Below, piece by piece: positions 41,897-59,280 of a DNA stretch of 64,000 nt. The position numbers and the translations under genes were made by a program. The stretch is from NCBI GenBank assembly GCA_009746045.1, contig RPFO01000649.1, positions 107,501 to 171,500 on the forward strand, in the 5' to 3' direction. Origin of the DNA: Mesostigma viride. Taxonomy: Eukaryota; Streptophyta; Mesostigmatophyceae; Mesostigmatales; Mesostigmataceae. Below the pieces are notes generated by a model. The model did not search any database. It was not told the origin of the DNA and worked only from the letters and a program-made list of their open reading frames with translations. Positions within the stretch are counted from its first letter, which is position 1, and each line of letters begins with the position of its first letter.

Positions 41897-42873
41897 ATGG
41901 CTCCCGCTACCAGGTCCTCTGTTCGCCTCAACAACACCCCGCTGTTCCCTCTCTCCTTGGCAGCCATATCCAAGCGAAAGAAGCACGCCTGCAAGAAGCC
42001 TGTCCTCGTGGAGCACAGCGACGAGTCGAACCCCGTCAAGGACTCCGCTTTCGACTTGGTGAGGCCGCGTATCTGCGACACCTGTTTCCACATGCCGACG
42101 GACTTTTTCTACCTCTTCAAAAACGACCAAGGCTCCGTCGAGTGCAAGTGCGATGGCTGCGTCAAGGCCATCCCTCAAATCGCCGACTTCGTGCACAAGT
42201 ACTCGGATTCGCTCATGCGCTACCGAGTCCCTGAGCAAGATACGCCACCTCGCCGCTCCTATTCGTGCGTGGAGTGCATGTCGTACGTCACTGGAGCTGC
42301 CTTCGTCCACGATACGCCTGCAACGCAGCATATGCGCAACAAGACCACTCTGTGCGAGCCCTGCTACCAAAAGAAGGTCGTGATCGCACTTCGCAAGTTG
42401 AAGGTGGCCGAGAACGAAGTCAAACAGAAAAGGAGAACGAGCTCGTGCAGAGTTTCGTGAGGGACTGGAAGATGGACACGCAGGCCGGGGAGCAAGGGAC
42501 TTCTCTCTACCTGCAGAACTCGAACGTTGCGAGCTGTTGGCCCCCGAAGGAGTGCTCCACCTGCACGGTGAGGTTCTTGCACGACGTCATGTCTGCCTAT
42601 ATTGTCCCGGACCAGTTCTCGGACCAGATCCGCGTCCGCTGCCACAATTGCGCAAGGAACGCGCCCTTCAAGGCGAAGATCCTCTTGGAGGGGTACAGCC
42701 AAGACAACGGCTTGAAGAAGCTCCTGGAAAAACCCAAAGACCAGAGGGACGAGTTTGTCCCCTTTGGAGTCAACTTGCAGCCCATGAACAGAGCCGAGGA
42801 GAAGCAGTTCCTCCGCGGCGTGCTTGACCTTCTCGTGACTGAGGGAATTCCTGCGCTCTTCGGGCGCAAGTGA
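41897..42873 (+). CDS. unknown protein with three CxxC zinc modules, one frameshift
   Basis: It starts at ATG 41,897 (MAPATRSSVRLNNTPLFPL). Three similar modules each have a CxxC, 25-30 residues, and a second Cys pair: ICDTCFHMPTDFF..CKCDGC; YSCVECMSYVTGAAF..CEPC; ECSTCTVRFLHDVMS..CHNC. These are probable zinc-binding ribbons repeated in tandem. The frame shifts by one base in an A-rich stretch near 42,420-42,433 (VAENEVKQK, then ENELVQSFVRDW). The first frame alone would end at 42,460. The product would be about 325 residues. No catalytic motif is recognised; zinc ribbons suggest nucleic-acid or protein binding. An indel or assembly error is equally possible. Confidence 0.65.
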
Positions 42874-42928
42874 TGCAGTATAGGAAACACGATTGAGTGA
42901 TATTATTTATTTTTATAATGAAAAGACC

Positions 42929-43117
42929 ATGATCATTGTGTCCATCATCAAAGCATTATTGCTGTACTATCTCATTTGCGTCAACCTCGCCTTAGCATAC
43001 GAACACTTGTACGCGGAACACACGCGCAAATCGTTTGAAAACTTCCCTTGGAATAAGCGTATTGTCCTACTGCTGTTAATCTCCCCCGCAGTCCCGATCG
43101 GGGCCCTCGGCTTTTAG
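42929..43117 (+). CDS. 62-aa membrane protein, unknown
   Basis: ATG 42,929. There are two hydrophobic segments, IIVSIIKALLLYYLICVNLA (signal anchor or transmembrane) and RIVLLLLISPAVPIGALGF at the C-terminus, with a polar linker (YAEHTRKSFENFPWNKR). It starts 55 bases after the zinc-module gene. Small double-membrane proteins are common in DNA viruses; that reading is inference only. Confidence 0.45.
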   Translation: MIIVSIIKALLLYYLICVNLALAYEHLYAEHTRKSFENFPWNKRIVLLLLISPAVPIGALGF

Positions 43118-43289
43118 GCGCTACCCCCGCCCTCTGGAAGACCACGGGACTTAGCCGATTTTCACAAGTCGCGCAAACCAGGAAAACGGGTCACTTTCGC
43201 GGAGCGTAGGACGGTGGCCATGTACATGTAAGCCTCCTACAGGCCCTATACATACCAGCTGACTCACGAGTCTCATTTAGCCATGTACA

Positions 43290-43435
43290 TGTCAAGGAGA
43301 CAACCAGCGCAGGCCAGAAATCGGGAGAATCCGGACCATGGTAGCTCGAGCCTGCCGTTATCTTGTCCGCGTGTTCGAGTCGTTCAGGATGATGAATATG
43401 AATGGTGATGGAAATGTGCGCCTATGATGTGCCAC
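43290..43435 (+). repeat. dispersed repeat segment
   Basis: CAAGGAGACAACCAGCGC through GGGAGAATCCGG and TGAATATGAATGG. Copies lie at 19,260-19,370 (minus), 43,783-43,840 and 55,098-55,143. Confidence 0.7.
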
Positions 43436-43439
43436 ACTC

Positions 43440-43785
43440 CAGATGATGCCTAGCTTTATCTAGTTATGCTGTGCCCATGCAGAGAGCTGTTCTCTGCTGA
43501 GATGCCACGCTCTAGCTCTTGTATAGCTATGCTGATCTTCCCCACCTATGACGGGCTCCCCTTAGCTGGGTGTTGCCTGTGACTCTGGGTCGGGTGCAGG
43601 TGCCCTAGTGCACCTAGAGCAAGTGTTGTTTACATTCCCACCCTTGCAGGAAGTAGCTTAGAATGTATTATAGGCTCATATGCCCCTTCTCCGGGCTATG
43701 TGCTACACATTACCCCAACGGAGTTGTGTTCCTAATTAATTCATTAATTAACTAACTAATTAATTGATTAATTAATTAATCAGCG
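43440..43785 (+). mobile_element. LINE 3' end (GGAATGTAAAC family)
   Basis: A UTR with CTAGAGCAAGTG, CATTCCCACCCTTGCAGG and GCCCCTTCTCCGGGC, then the CCCCAACGGAG hairpin zone and an AATTAATT tail to about 43,785. Relatives lie at 15,184-15,360 (plus) and about 55.75-57.05 kb (minus). Confidence 0.65.
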
Positions 43786-44400
43786 CTGGCCAGAAATCGG
43801 GAGAATCCGGACCTGAATATGAATGGTGATGGAAATGTGCAGCCTTGTGCATTGAAATAATGGCTGGCTTACGTGTAGAGCGACTAGATGACCTAGACGG
43901 CGGGGCCGGAAACAGCTTGCTTGATCAGGGCGTTTGTTTCGAGCCTGACTGGCCGGGAGTGTCTAGTGGTGAGCACCATTGCTGCGATCGCTCTCCCACC
44001 ATTTACGAGGAAATCCGAAATACCCGCAAATGGAAGACCACTGAAAAGGTCTAGCTAGTCAGTCATTACGTTAGCCATGCCATGATTCCAAACGTCCAAG
44101 AACTGCACACGGTGCAAGGGCAAAAATCCGGAGGACAGTACTTTCCAATGTGCGGCAGGAACCAAAAGCCCGCATATGCCAGAAAACATCGTGTTGCTAC
44201 AGCGACGCGACGATGTGGACAACGAATCCAGTGCCAAGCTCGGAACGGCTGCAAAGGAGATCTGGCATCACAGGGTTCAGATGTGCGGAGATACTACGCG
44301 ATCCAGCCGGTCCACGACCTGTTTGTAGAGCTTGTGCCAAGGGGCAGCACCGAATAGATGTGGGTGACGTTGCAAAAAACACCGGACTTGACGGAGCATA
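43786..44400 (+). repeat. repeat family with a 65-codon remnant ORF
   Basis: From ATG 43,858 a frame reads MAGLRVERLDDLDGG to TTEKV and stops at 44,053. A second part (SKNCTRCKGKNPEDS, then RRDDVDNESS) follows in another frame. Copies at 18.3 and 19.1 kb are more decayed. The CxxC suggests a zinc-binding exon of an unidentified transposon gene. Confidence 0.4.
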
Positions 44401-44673
44401 ATGTCTCGGTCATAGTCTTTGACCAACAAACGATGCAAGAGTTCAACAAGAGTGGTGATGAAATCGACACGATAAGAACAAAGACGGGAAAAACGATGCA
44501 ACTGACTAAGAACAACACCATATTTTGCTGGGTGATTCATCAATCATCCATATTTTGCTGTGTGCAGGATTTATGCCCATGAGTGAGGCAGTCGCGTGCT
44601 TTAATGAGTTACAGTCACACAGAATACTCTTGTACTAAAAAATCCCACTGTATCAAGAATTATGTACCTGTCC

Positions 44674-51149
<6,476 letters not shown>

Positions 51150-51525
51150 GTCAACACTGAGCCGTTCTAGCTAGCAGGAAGAATGTGGGCAGGCGAGAGA
51201 ATAATTGGCGGAACAGAACATTTACATATGAGAGTAAGGTAACTCGTTGCGCCTCATGCCGATGCGAGGTTCAACGTACACGGTACAATTATTCTCAGTG
51301 CACGCCCCACTAGGCTGGTGCTACCTAGTACGACACCACCATCAACCCCCCTACCGTCACAAGCTACGAAGGTGTACTTCCGCCGTGTTACTGTATGAGT
51401 TATGACGTTATGACATTCCAGCCTGGACAAGCTCAGCTTTACCCCTGGCGGCTGGCGGCAGTGTTTTTTTTAATGGCGATATGTCGCCAAATGTGGCGGT
51501 GTGGCCAGGGTGTGGCACTTTTTTT
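51150..51525. other. upstream region of PRMT3
   Basis: No TATA box or other promoter element is clearly visible. The inverted-repeat arm starts at 51,526. Confidence 0.4.
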
Positions 51526-53400
51526 GAGTAATGTTAAACATCAGATTCTGATTTCATCAGACGATGACAAAGGCTGGCATGACAAAGGCTGGCATGACAA
51601 AGGCTGGGCGCGGCGCTCGGGCGTAACAGCGTTAAGGCAGGCCAGGCGCAGGCACGTAAAAACACGGGCGAGGGGCCATGGGCCACGGGCCACGCGTCGG
51701 CCGTCGGCCCAGCCATTCCTGCATTTTAGGAACGTTGCCGGGCACAAAATTCAAATTCTGATGCGGCATGGCCGCGGCAGCTACCTGGCCCGGGCTGGCC
51801 GACGTTGGCATGGACGACTGTCAAGAAAGAGTTCATCTCGCTTGGGTAAGCTGCGGTTGTTTCGTCTGGGCGCTCTTCCCATTTTATTGCTAACGGGTCG
51901 ATTTGCTTACCCAGCGTTTTCCATCCAGGGCAGAAATGCCAGCGACTTTTCAGTCGGCCACTTCCATTTACCCACTTCGAGTCGTAACGTCATCAACGTT
52001 ACCCTCTGTATTCCGGCCTGTCTCCTTCTATTTCGCAGGAACCCTTCGCTTCTGGTTGGCGTTCCTGCACTGCAGGCAGGCTGCAGTCTCTACCGCTGCA
52101 TTTTTTTGTAAGTACTTCGGTTGGGAAGTTCGTCTAGCGTTTTTCCATCGACTGTCCTGCTTCCAAGCCAGGCCGCGTCTCTACACTGTGTTTCCGTCAG
52201 CAACGGGATGGAGGTCCGTTTTTTCATGATCGGCAACCGTTTTGGTCGCGTCATTTTCAGCAACACGCAACTGCCTCTGCCTTACACGCTGCGCTTTGTC
52301 GTCCTTCCGTCGGTTCGGGAAAGCTTCTTACGTCTTTCAATTACATCATTACCGTCCAGGTAGTTTCTTACCATTTGCTTTCCGTCGGCAACGGGTCGGG
52401 AGCATATACAGTGGGTCATTACCCGCAATGCAGCTTCCCCCCTGTTTTCCCCACAGGCTCTCCCTGTATTTCCTTGGGGAACATCTTTGGATTAGCTCCC
52501 GTGCATCAAACGTGCATCAAGAACACATTTTTAAGGGAGACTTTGGCTGTTCGTGGGATGGGAAGCCCTACTGTGCCCATGTTTTCCACTGTTTGATCTT
52601 GGCTGCATACCCCTGGCACGTGTCACCCACCTGACTTTTGCTAGTAGTTGCTGGATTTTTTCTTCTAGCAGGTGCTGCGTGCTGGTGATTGTCATTACGG
52701 TCGCCATTGCTTGCCAGTAATTGATAGTTGCTTGATATGGTCAGCATCACGGCCAAGTCTACGCTCAGATCCTGCTTGGAATTTGTGGCGGGCGTTTTCT
52801 GTATTGGATGAACGCCAGTTTCTGTTACGGTGTGATTGTGTATAGGAACAAGCTTGAAGCAACAGCACACGATGCATATTCATACTCATATACATGCGCT
52901 TAATGTGAACGGTGTAGCCTAGGGCGAAGGGCGTTGGTTTACACGACGACGTATTCAAAGTATAACTTCTGTAAACAAGTATCCATCTGCGTGTGTTAAT
53001 TCATTTTGGCAGCCATGCATGTGCACAAGAGTACCAATTAATTATTCCTACACTAGGGGTCGATGTATTTAGCATTCACTTTGGCATTTACTGCGGCAAT
53101 GCCATTACTCCGTGGCTCCCCAATGGGACATGTTCTGTGTCTTGTTGTGTTGACAGCGTGTAATAAGTGTTGCAACGTACTAGGCAAGGGTTTAGGGTCC
53201 AAACTGTGAGGGGCAGCACATTGAAACCAAGAATCATTTAGCACTCGCAGTTAGGTGTCGCCATGATTCAGAGAACTTGTTGTGGCCTGACCACTTGAGG
53301 CAGTGAGACAAGGTTGGATGCCCTCCCAATCAGTTTCTAGGGGTTGAAGGTTGTTTTATTGCCACCCATGTGACGCAATATACGTGCGCTTGATGAGTGA
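51526..53400 (+). repeat. left arm of a 1.88-kb inverted repeat
   Basis: Reverse complement of 59,281-61,158 with very few differences: one 3-bp indel near 51,634 and scattered single-base changes. It contains a 15-bp GACAAAGGCTGGCAT unit three times (51,563-51,607). Frames inside show no known domain. Confidence 0.95.
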
Positions 53401-54952
53401 ATGGATGGATGGATGGATGGATGGATGGATGGATGGATGGATGGATGGATGGATGGATGGATGGATGGATGGATGGATGGATGGATGGATGGATGGATGG
53501 ATGGATGGATGGATGGATGGATGGATGGATGGATGGATGGATGGATGGATGGATGGATGGATGGATGGATGGATGGATGGATGCATGGATGCATGGATGG
53601 ATGCATGGATGGATGGATGGATGGATGGATGGATGGATGGATGGATGGATGGATGGATGGATGGATGGATGGATGGATGGATGGATGGATGGATGGATGG
53701 ATGGATGGATGGATGGATGGATGGATGGATGGATGGATGGATGGATGGATGGATGGATGGATGGATGGATGGATGGATGGATGGATGGATGGATGGATGC
53801 ATGGATGCATGGATGCATGGATGCATGGATGCATGGATGCATGGATGCATGGATGCATGGATGCATGGATGCATGGATGCATGGATGCATGGATGCATGG
53901 ATGCATGGATGCATGGATGCATGGATGCATGGATGCATGGATGCATGGATGCATGGATGCATGGATGCATGGATGCATGGATGCATGGATGCATGGATGC
54001 ATGGATGCATGGATGCATGGATGCATGGATGCATGGATGCATGGATGCATGGATGCATGGATGCATGGATGCATGGATGCATGGATGCATGGATGCATGG
54101 ATGCATGGATGCATGGATGCATGGATGCATGGATGCATGGATGCATGGATGCATGGATGCATGGATGCATGGATGCATGGATGCATGGATGCATGGATGC
54201 ATGGATGCATGGATGCATGGATGCATGGATGCATGGATGCATGGATGCATGGATGCATGGATGCATGGATGCATGGATGCATGGATGCATGGATGCATGG
54301 ATGCATGGATGCATGGATGCATGGATGCATGGATGCATGGATGCATGGATGCATGGATGCATGGATGCATGGATGCATGGATGCATGGATGCATGGATGC
54401 ATGGATGCATGGATGGATGGATGGATGGATGGATGGATGGATGGATGGATGGATGGATGGATGGATGGATGGATGGATGGATGGATGGATGGATGGATGG
54501 ATGCATGGATGCATGGATGCATGGATGCATGGATGCATGGATGCATGGATGCATGGATGCATGGATGCATGGATGCATGGATGGATGCATGGATGGATGC
54601 ATGGATGCATGGATGCATGGATGGATGGATGGATGGATGGATGGATGGATGGATGGATGGATGGATGGATGGATGGATGGATGGATGGATGGATGGATGG
54701 ATGGATGGATGGATGGATGGATGGATGGATGGATGGATGGATGGATGGATGGATGGATGGATGGAGGCATGGATGGAGGCATGGATGGAGGCATGGATGG
54801 AGGCATGGATGGAGGCATGGATGGAGGCATGGATGGAGGCATGGATGGAGGCATGGATGGAGGCATGGATGGAGGCATGGATGGAGGCATGGAGGCATGG
54901 AGGCATGGATGGAGGCATGGATGGAGGCATGGAGGCATGGAGGCATGGATGG
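53401..54952 (+). repeat. ATGG / ATGCATGG / ATGGAGGC satellite
   Basis: Blocks of (ATGG)n, then a long (ATGCATGG)n array at about 53,797-54,411, alternating blocks, and finally a 12-bp ATGGAGGCATGG unit at about 54,764-54,950. All long frames here are repeat artefacts. Confidence 0.97.
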
Positions 54953-55740
54953 ATACTTTACGACTGAAACATACTCCTCCCAGAACACGTTCACATAGTT
55001 GATCGCTAGCGACAACCACTCATCACGATCATTTCTAGCTTTTCTCATTCTGTCATTTTTTGTTGGATGTAATATCAATATTGTGTGACACCTCACTTAT
55101 CAAGGAGACAACCAGCGCAGGCCAGAAATCAGGAGAATCCGGACACCTCACTTATGTTATGATTTGGCCATTATGGATTCAAGAAACACCTGCCATGATC
55201 CTCCATTGGGCGACACTCACGCCATGGTGAACACCATTTTTTTTTTTTTTTTGCTTGATGACATTTGTTGAGATCACCTAGTAAGACAGTTGATGTTGTG
55301 GGCGGGGGGTGGGCAAGGATCTGGCACTCAGACATGTCTTTGGCCGGTGGGGTTACATGTGTGGCAAGAGGCAGATGCCTGTTTGGGCAAACCAATGTTG
55401 GTGCAGTAAATGGTAATTTTATTGACTGGTTATGTTGGTTTGCATAGACTACTCAAGTTTTGTTCCTTGTTGTGCGAGATCTCCCTTCCATTCATTCCAT
55501 ATCGACTAGCCATGCCTCCAGGTTGTCGAGGCCGGCAATGCATCTAGTGTAGGTTTGTATAGGTTACAAGAAGACTTTTTCATGCAATGGTTAATGGATT
55601 TATGTCTATTCATTAATTAATGAATGTATGTATTTATGGGAGCATTAAATAATTGAATCATGAATTTACACGCAATTGTGTCACGTGAGCAGGTGTCCAA
55701 ACAATGATTAATCATTTACCATCTGCCATAAGTCTGAATT
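54953..55740. other. spacer with A-tailed remnant, no gene
   Basis: It includes a copy of the GGAGACAACCAGCGC repeat (55,098-55,143) and a T run of about 20 bases (55,231-55,252), which is the A tail of a minus-strand retroposon remnant. No gene. Confidence 0.5.
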
Positions 55741-56206
55741 TATTAATCAATTAATTAACAACATATCTCCGTTGGGAGCTTAAGTAACACATAGCCCTGA
55801 GAGGGCATATGGGCTCTAACACATCCTTAGCTACCACTTGCAGGTGGGGGGTAATCAGTCATAATTAATTATCAACATCACTCCGTTGGGAGTAGATGTA
55901 GCACATAGCCCTGAGAAGGGGCATATGGCTTTTAATACATTCTAGGCTACTTAATGCAAGGGTGGGAATGTAAGCTACCCCAGTCATAATGTTGTGCTCT
56001 TATTCTTTGCACACTGGTTTTCATGCACCCACGGTTGATGCCACCCTTTTTGCGTCTTCTCACCGAAACTGCATGTAAATGATCCAATTACAAATTGACT
56101 TGCCGATAAAGGCACTGGCCATAATTAATTACTTCATTAAATTTACTCACCATAGCTTGCATTGATCAAATTGAGTTGGCCACAGATTTTAGTGTGCACA
56201 AAAACA
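55741..56206 (-). mobile_element. two LINE 3' ends, minus
   Basis: TTAATTAA tails followed by CTCCGTTGGGAG hairpins (about 55,768 and 55,882) and then the UTR words GAGAAGGGGCATATGGC, ACATTCTAGGCTAC and GGTGGGAATGTAAGC. Same family as 43.4-43.8 kb, opposite strand. Confidence 0.65.
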
Positions 56207-56517
56207 AATTAAATTAAATTATAACATGCCTCCGTTGGGAGATCATGCAGCACATATTCGAGGTCCACTCTCTCCCTTCTTTGGACTGCCATGCAGAACA
56301 AGACGCGGTGGCAGAAGATTGTCAAGGCTCACACGCCGACCCTGTGGGCAAGCCACCTCCCCCCAAGAGGAGGCGTTTTGATAAGTAGGGTAGTTAGGAT
56401 TTTTCTAGACTAGATAGACTAGAGTTAGGTTAGTTAGATTACACGGCACTTCCCACTCCACCATCCATCAAGGAATATGTGCTACATGACAACGGAGGCA
56501 TGTTATAATTTAATTTT
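56207..56517 (+). mobile_element. LINE 3' end, plus, joined to a minus fragment
   Basis: 56,207-56,262 is a minus 3' end (AAATTAAATTA, CTCCGTTGGGAG). 56,262-56,517 is a plus copy with the ORF2 end (NKTRWQKIVKAHTP), UTR words CTAGACTAG and AACGGAGGCATGT, and a TATAATTTAA tail. Confidence 0.65.
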
Positions 56518-57060
56518 AATATTCCAGGTTGGATGGGTGGAGTGGAGGAAGCCACGTAATCAAACTAACCTAACTCTAAGCTTTATCTAGTCTAGAAAAC
56601 CCTATCTACGCTACTCATCAAAACGAACTAACCTAACACTAATCTATCTAGTCTAGAAAAAATCCTAACTACACTACTCATCAAAACGCCTCCTCTTGGG
56701 GGGAGGTGGCTTGCCCACAGGGTCGGGCGTGTAGCCTTGACAATCTTCCTGCAGAATTTGTCGCCTAGAATGTATTAAAAACCATATGCCCCTTCTCAGG
56801 GATTAAATTAAATTAAATTAGAACACATCTCCATTGGGAGCACATGTAGCACATATCCCTGACAAGGGGCACTAATTAATTAAGTAATTAAGTAGGAACA
56901 CGTTTACATTGGGAGTACATGTGGCTCGTAGCCTGAGAAGGGGCATCTGGTTGTCTCCTTGATATGGCCTTTAATACATTCTGGGCTACTTCCTGCAAGG
57001 GTAGGGTGTAAACTACACCTGCTCTAGGTGCACCAATGGCACCGGCACCACCATGATGTC
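56518..57060 (-). mobile_element. cluster of minus LINE 3' ends
   Basis: 56,518-56,760 holds two overlapping copies of the TTTAA-family UTR and ORF end (GGGAGGTGGCTTGCCCACAG). 56,800-57,050 holds two GGAATGTAAAC-family ends with CTCCATTGGGAG hairpins and TTAA or AAATT tails. Confidence 0.6.
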
Positions 57061-57357
57061 TCAGAGCTCAATGAGTCCAAATTTAGCTTAAGTGGACGTC
57101 TGTATAAAGTGTGTAAAAGTACCTACCATTCTAAACGGCAGCTTAGTGGATGGCTACAAATTCGCAATCGAAGCGCTGGCTAACCCGATTTCTCATATTC
57201 TCTTCCCCGTGGCTCCCAACAGCCCGTGTGTGCATGCCACTACAATATTGTAGCCGCTGAGCCCAAGCCTGCTTTCTCAACCCTTAGTTTCATAGGGAGG
57301 CAAGGAGGACTAACATGCCCATGCGCACGACCCGCAAGCAATTACTTTGTTAGCCAA
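57061..57357. other. no gene recognised
   Basis: Unique sequence between the LINE tails and the right satellite block; nothing recognisable. Confidence 0.5.
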
Positions 57358-58314
57358 TCATCCATCCATGCATCCATGCATCCATGCATCCATGCATCCA
57401 TGCATCCATGCATCCATGCATCCATGCATCCATGCATCCATGCATCCATGCATCCATGCATCCATGCATCCATGCATCCATGCATCCATGCATCCATCCA
57501 TCCATGCATCCATGCATCCATGCATCCATGCATCCATGCATCCATGCATCCATGCATCCATGCATCCATGCATCCATCCATCCATCCATCCATCCATCCA
57601 TCCATCCATCCATCCATCGGCATCCATCCATCCATCCATCCATCCATCCATCCATCCATCCATCCATCCATCCATCCATCCATCCATGCATCCATGCATC
57701 CATGCATCCATGCATCCATGCATCCATGCATCCATGCATCCATGCATCCATGCATCCATGCATCCATGCATCCATGCATCCATGCATCCATGCATCCATG
57801 CATCCATGCATCCATGCATCCATGCATCCATGCATCCATGCATCCATGCATCCATGCATCCATGCATCCATGCATCCATGCATCCATGCATCCATGCATC
57901 CATGCATCCATGCATCCATGCATCCATGCATCCATGCATCCATGCATCCATGCATCCATGCATCCATGCATCCATGCATCCATGCATCCATGCATCCATG
58001 CATCCATGCATCCATGCATCCATGCATCCATGCATCAGTCCATGCATCCATGCATCCATGCATCCATGCATCCATGCATCCATGCATCCATGCATCCATG
58101 CATCCATGCATCCATGCATCCATGCATCCATGCATCCATGCATCCATGCATCCATGCATCCATGCATCCATGCATCCATGCATCCATGCATCCATGCATC
58201 CATGCATCCATGCATCCATGCATCCATGCATCCATGCATCCATGCATCCATGCATCCATGCATCCATGCATCCATGCATCCATGCATCCATGCATCCATG
58301 CATCCATGCATCCA
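57358..58314 (-). repeat. CATCCATG satellite, right block 1
   Basis: Reverse complement of the ATGCATGG unit, with a (CATC)n island at about 57,570-57,690 interrupted by CGGCATCC. Interrupted downstream by the CACTA insertion. Confidence 0.97.
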
Positions 58315-58901
58315 CACTACATTTCGCCACCGCGGAAACCCAATTTATGCGAGAATGTGGTTCCGTCAATACGGCGGGGGTTACAAATTCAATTTCGAAG
58401 TTCGGCACCGTCGGATACCAGTAAAGCAACACTTGTTATCTAGAATCGCGCCATTTGGCATCAATTGGCCAGTTCTGAAAATTCGATGAAATCTCTAGTC
58501 CTTGGTCGAATATTTCCCTCCGATTCCGATGACGAAATTTGAGTACGAATTTCTTAGTACAGTCCACCGTTTTGTTCGGTTCAGTATATTCCCACGCCGC
58601 TTGCTGACCTGACGGAGGCCGAATTCGTACTGAACACTAGCGAAAGTGCGCTCGATACTAAAAATTGCTACTTCCGAGATGTCTGACGGAATTCCTGCTA
58701 GGTCCATGCTTTGGTACTGGACGGATGCTGAAATTCACTGTGGCTCTGTCCGAACGAGGAAAATTGTCAGAAATCTACTCTCGATACGAACGCAACGAAA
58801 TTTCCTAGTATCTGACGCTCGGAGATCTGCCACCGTTTTCCCCTACTAGACCGAACCACATTCCCCGCTAAAAAAGGTGTCCTAGGCGGCGAAATGTAGT
58901 G
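58315..58901. mobile_element. CACTA-type MITE, 587 bp
   Basis: Terminal inverted repeats begin CACTACATTTCGCC. The right end reads GGCGAAATGTAGTG, and similarity extends to GAATGTGGTTC on both sides. The flanking satellite reads ATCCA before and CATGC after, which fits a 2-bp CA target duplication. Subterminal GAATTCGTAC and GTACGAATTTC words are typical of the group. No transposase, so non-autonomous. Confidence 0.8.
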
Positions 58902-59280
58902 CATGCATCCATGCATCCATGCATCCATGCATCCATGCATCCATGCATCCATGCATCCATGCATCCATGCATCCATGCATCCATGCATCCATGCATCCAT
59001 GCATCCATGCATCCATGCATCCATGCATCCATGCATCCATGCATCCATGCATCCATGCATCCATGCATCCATGCATCCATGCATCCATGCATCCATGCAT
59101 CCATGCATCCATGCATCCATGCATCCATGCATCCATGCATCCATGCATCCATGCATCCATGCATCCATGCATCCATGCATCCATGCATCCATGCATCCAT
59201 GCATCCATGCATCCATGCATCCATGCATCCATGCATCCATGCATCCATGCATCCATGCATCCATGCATCCATGCATCCAT
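58902..59280 (-). repeat. CATCCATG satellite, right block 2
   Basis: Continuation of block 1 after the CACTA insertion, in perfect register of the 8-bp unit, ending at the right arm. Confidence 0.97.
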
